DNA of 8,087 nt. Origin: an uncultured Roseovarius sp. (GTDB lineage: Bacteria; Pseudomonadota; Alphaproteobacteria; Rhodobacterales; Rhodobacteraceae). Shown one piece after another: positions 5,937 through 8,087 of the stretch. The stretch lies in NCBI GenBank assembly GCA_913055965.1, contig CAJXKX010000072.1, positions 1-8,087 on the forward strand. The letters run 5' to 3'. The position numbers and the translations under genes were made by a program. The notes beneath the pieces were generated by a model. That model had not been told where the DNA came from and searched no databases. It saw only the letters and a list, made by a program, of their open reading frames with translations. Numbering within the stretch: position 1 is the first letter of the stretch; the number at the start of each line of letters is the position of its first letter.

Positions 5937-6851
5937 ATGACACGGCATCTCACCTTTTCCGGTCCCGCCGCGCGGCTGCAGTATCACCTGCTGATGGCGC
6001 TCTTTCGCGTCGCTGTCACGCGCGGGCTCTATGGCCGGTTCGCGCGCGGGCTGGGGCGGCTCTTTCCCTCCGGCACCGCCGTCTGGCTGCACGAGGGCGG
6101 CGCGCCGCCCTATCGCATCGCGCTCGACGATGGCTACTGGACGCGCTTTGCCCTGTGGCGCGCGCCCTACGAGCCCGAGGTCGCCGCCCTGCTGCGCGCC
6201 GCCGCCGGTGCCACGCCGCTCTTTTGCGATCTCGGGGCCAACAAGGGCTACTGGACCACGCGCGCAGCGCCGCTCTTCGGGCAGGTGATCGCGGTCGAGG
6301 CCTCTGGAGCCACCTTTGCCGAGTTGCACGGCAATGCCGGGACCCTCGCCAACGTCACCCTGCACCGCGCGGCGATCCACGCGCGCACGGGCGCGGCGCT
6401 GACCTTCGTCAACACCCATCTGAGCCACGCCTCCGCCCGGCTGGCAGGCGACGCGCCCGCCCGCGCGCAGGACAGCACCGAGACGGTGACGACGCTTGCC
6501 ATCGACGATCTGGTGCCTGCCGGCACGCCCGCGCTCATCAAGCTCGACGTCGAGGGGGCCGAGATCGCGGCGATCCGGGGCGCAGCGCGGGCGCTCGCCG
6601 AGGGCGCGGTGCTGATCTACGAGGATCACGGCAACGATCCCTCCTCCACGGTCAGCGCGCATCTGCTGGAAACGCCCGAGATGCGGCTCTATTCCTGCGA
6701 AACAGGCCTTGCACCGATGCCGGATGTCGCCGCCATCCGCGCCCTCAAGCGCGACCCGTGGAAGGGCTACAACTTCGTCGCCGCGCGGGCCGACTCGCCG
6801 CTTCTCGCCGCCATCGCCGCGCGCTTTGCAAATCCCCCGCGCTCCGGCTAA
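5937..6851 (+). CDS. FkbM family SAM-dependent methyltransferase
   Basis: A class I Rossmann-fold methyltransferase of the FkbM family, which usually methylates hydroxyl groups on sugars, polyketides or other secondary compounds; the substrate here is not predictable. Of 304 residues, motif I is DLGANKG at 98-104, E121 in VIAVEAS is the expected ribose-binding acidic residue, AIDDL at 188-192 is typical of the family, and the FkbM signature IKLDVEGAE lies at 201-209. The first 90 residues are a variable N-terminal region without signal peptide or convincing membrane helix. The ATG at 5937 directly follows six Gs, a poorly spaced ribosome site; the next in-frame ATG (5994) has no better one. 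No glycosyltransferase or polysaccharide genes are beside it. The HD hydrolase gene starts 29 bp downstream and is probably co-transcribed. Confidence 0.88.
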   Translation: MTRHLTFSGPAARLQYHLLMALFRVAVTRGLYGRFARGLGRLFPSGTAVWLHEGGAPPYRIALDDGYWTRFALWRAPYEPEVAALLRAAAGATPLFCDLGANKGYWTTRAAPLFGQVIAVEASGATFAELHGNAGTLANVTLHRAAIHARTGAALTFVNTHLSHASARLAGDAPARAQDSTETVTTLAIDDLVPAGTPALIKLDVEGAEIAAIRGAARALAEGAVLIYEDHGNDPSSTVSAHLLETPEMRLYSCETGLAPMPDVAAIRALKRDPWKGYNFVAARADSPLLAAIAARFANPPRSG

Positions 6852-6857
6852 TCAGGG

Positions 6858-6873
6858 CCGGTCAACAGACCGG
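6858..6873 (+). repeat. Small hairpin before the HD hydrolase start
   Basis: CCGGTC and GACCGG pair perfectly around AACA in the 29-bp gap between the FkbM and HD genes. The 3' arm runs into the GGAG ribosome site (6872-6875). CTCCGG at 6842-6847, just before the FkbM stop, can pair instead with CCGGAG at 6870-6875, giving an alternative fold that hides the site completely. Possible translational coupling; chance cannot be excluded. Confidence 0.4.
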
Positions 6874-6880
6874 AGCCCCC

Positions 6881-7471
6881 ATGCCCACACCCCGCGCCTG
6901 GCAGAAGATGCTCTCGGGCCGCAGGCTCGACCTGCTCGACCCGACGCCCGTCGATATCGAGATCGAGGATATCGCCCACGGCCTCAGCTTCGTCGCGCGG
7001 TGGAACGGTCAGACCGAGGGCGAGTTTCCCTATTCCGTGGCCGAGCATTCGCTGCTGGTCGAGCGGCTCCATGCCCGCCTCGCGCCGCGCGCGCCTGCCA
7101 AATGGCGGCTGGCGGCGCTGCTGCACGACGCGCCGGAATACGTGATCGGCGACATGATCTCGCCAGTGAAGGCCGCGGTGGGCCCGGATTACCGCGAGAT
7201 GGACGCGCGGCTGGCGGCGGCGGTGCATCTGCGTTTCGGCCTGCCGGCGCAATTGCCGCAGGTGATCAAGAAACGCATCAAGCGCGCCGACCGCATCAGC
7301 GCCTGGCTGGAGGCAACGCAGATCGCCGGATTTTCCCACGCCGAGGCGGGCAAGTACTTCACCACGCCGCCGGGCGAGGAGATGCGCGCGATCCCGCTGG
7401 AGCCGCGCCCGCCGATGGCGGTGAAGCGCGACTTCCTGCGCCGCTTCAAGGCGCTGAACGCGGGGATGTAG
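6881..7471 (+). CDS. HD-domain phosphohydrolase related to YfbR 5'-nucleotidase
   Basis: A cytoplasmic metal-dependent phosphohydrolase of 196 residues. The HD metal ligands align with E. coli YfbR: H56 in VAEHS (YfbR H33), H82 and D83 in LLHDAPEYVIGD (H68, D69), and D137 in KRADRISA (D137 of YfbR); E86 matches the catalytic glutamate. YfbR dephosphorylates deoxyribonucleoside 5'-monophosphates, so a nucleotide-pool role is plausible, but substrate specificity is inference. The N-terminus MPTPRAWQKMLSGRRLDLLD is longer than in YfbR and is familiar from an alphaproteobacterial subgroup. The ATG at 6881 has GGAG 5 nt upstream. The gene follows the FkbM gene by 29 bp. Confidence 0.87.
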   Translation: MPTPRAWQKMLSGRRLDLLDPTPVDIEIEDIAHGLSFVARWNGQTEGEFPYSVAEHSLLVERLHARLAPRAPAKWRLAALLHDAPEYVIGDMISPVKAAVGPDYREMDARLAAAVHLRFGLPAQLPQVIKKRIKRADRISAWLEATQIAGFSHAEAGKYFTTPPGEEMRAIPLEPRPPMAVKRDFLRRFKALNAGM

Positions 7472-7692
7472 GGTACGCACGCCAAGGCGCCGCGGGCCCG
7501 ACGGGCCTCCGACCACCGTTGGGCCGCGCCTGCCCGCATGTCGGGGGCGGCGCTCGTCTCGCCTGCCGGGGTGCGGAAGTCCGTAGGCCGCCGATCCAAG
7601 CCTTCGATCGCCACCGACCACGGCCCGGCCCTTTCCCTCCCCGGCCCGCTGGGGCAGGAGGCCAGCGAATCCCTGAACCAGCCCCCGAGGCC
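7472..7692. other. GC-rich non-coding stretch, possible dispersed repeat
   Basis: These 221 bp carry no gene I can support. The opening GTAGGGTACGCACGCC (from 7469) resembles the GTAGGGTGCG-type intergenic repeats I know from Rhodobacteraceae genomes. It also contains a perfect palindrome GGCCCG-A-CGGGCC (7495-7507) and pyrimidine-rich segments near 7628-7642. Frames crossing it on the minus strand are open but have compositionally biased, low-complexity products and no ribosome sites. No clear recJ promoter or terminator of the HD gene is visible. Confidence 0.4.
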
Positions 7693-8087
7693 ATGACGCT
7701 CTCCGCCCCCGCCCCGACACAGGACGCATTTCTCGGTATCGACGCCTCGCTGACCGGGCGCCGCTGGGAAGGGCCGGACGCCGCGGCGATGCGCGCCATC
7801 GCGGCCCTGGCCCAGCAGACCGGGCTGCCCGAGCAGGTCTGCCGAATACTCGCCCGCGCCGGCGTCGCGCCCGGGCAGGCCGAGGCCTATCTCTCTCCCC
7901 GGCTGCGAGAGCTGATGCCCGATCCCAGCCACCTGCGCGACCTCGACCGCGCCGTCGCCGTCATGCAGACGCACCTCGCACGTGGCAGCCGGATCGCGGT
8001 CTTCGCCGATTACGATGTCGACGGCGCCTGCTCGGCGGCGCTGCTGCACGCCTTCTTCGCCGTCGTCCTGCGCGCCAACCAGTACGT
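7693..8087 (+). CDS. recJ: Single-stranded-DNA-specific exonuclease RecJ, N-terminal part, cut by window edge
   Basis: RecJ is a 5'-to-3' single-strand exonuclease of the DHH phosphoesterase family acting in RecF-pathway recombination, mismatch repair and base-excision repair. Only the first 131 codons are present. The N-terminus has the usual alphaproteobacterial layout: FLGIDASLTGRRWEGP at 13-28, a helical region with YLSPRLRELMPDPSHLRDLD at 66-85, then the first DHH-family motif VFADYDVDGACSAALL at 103-118, where D106, D108 and D110 include metal ligands. The ATG at 7693 is chosen from this N-terminus; GAGG lies only 2 nt before it, so the ribosome site is poor and the frame is open upstream, leaving the start slightly uncertain. 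DHHA1 and the remaining core lie beyond the window. Confidence 0.92.
   Translation, partial: MTLSAPAPTQDAFLGIDASLTGRRWEGPDAAAMRAIAALAQQTGLPEQVCRILARAGVAPGQAEAYLSPRLRELMPDPSHLRDLDRAVAVMQTHLARGSRIAVFADYDVDGACSAALLHAFFAVVLRANQY

Noticed and set aside
5397..6662. Open extension of the ahcY frame giving an 886-residue protein
   Set aside because: The extension runs antisense to the FkbM gene and across the exported-protein gene in another frame; AhcY has its normal length from the ATG at 5396.
6848..8049. Minus-strand open frames opposite the HD gene and recJ
   Set aside because: Arg/Gly/Ala-rich products antisense to two recognised genes, without start signals.

Overview
The window is a GC-rich (by eye roughly two-thirds G+C), densely coded chromosomal segment. 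Gene content and protein wording (an ectABC-ask cluster with a divergent MarR regulator, a DUF2853 protein, a plant/alphaproteobacterial-type AhcY, a YfbR-like HD hydrolase and RecJ) point to a marine or halotolerant alphaproteobacterium, most likely Rhodobacteraceae (Roseobacter group). That assignment is inference from protein resemblance; no rRNA or taxonomic marker is present.

Left third (1-3410): an ectoine (compatible solute) biosynthesis locus. On the minus strand, in transcription order, lie ectA, ectB, ectC and the start of ask (an ectoine-type aspartokinase cut by the left window edge). Divergently on the plus strand lies ectR, a MarR-type regulator. Ask feeds aspartyl-phosphate towards aspartate-semialdehyde; EctB, EctA and EctC convert that to ectoine. 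The AT-rich gap between ectA and ectR holds a 17-bp near-perfect palindrome overlapping the likely ectA -10 region, a good candidate EctR operator. Two gene junctions in the operon carry strong hairpins (ectA stop codon; between ectC and the ask ribosome site), while ectB and ectC are tightly coupled. No ectD hydroxylase is seen, though it could lie beyond the left edge.

Middle (3411-5936): a minus-strand DUF2853 protein converges on ectR with a terminator between them. It is preceded by a perfect 10-bp inverted repeat that overlaps a plausible promoter. Next, also on the minus strand, are ahcY (S-adenosylhomocysteine hydrolase) and, just upstream of it, a small exported two-cysteine protein of unknown function.

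Right third (5937-8087): on the plus strand, an FkbM-family SAM-dependent methyltransferase, an HD-domain phosphohydrolase related to YfbR 5'-nucleotidases, a 221-bp GC-rich non-coding stretch that may be a dispersed repeat, and the first 131 codons of recJ, cut by the right edge. The methyltransferase produces SAH, which AhcY degrades, but no specific functional link is shown.

I found no clear undescribed multi-gene system. The most unusual material is cis-acting: the EctR-like palindrome, the DUF2853 inverted repeat, hairpins at operon junctions, and the 7472-7692 stretch.
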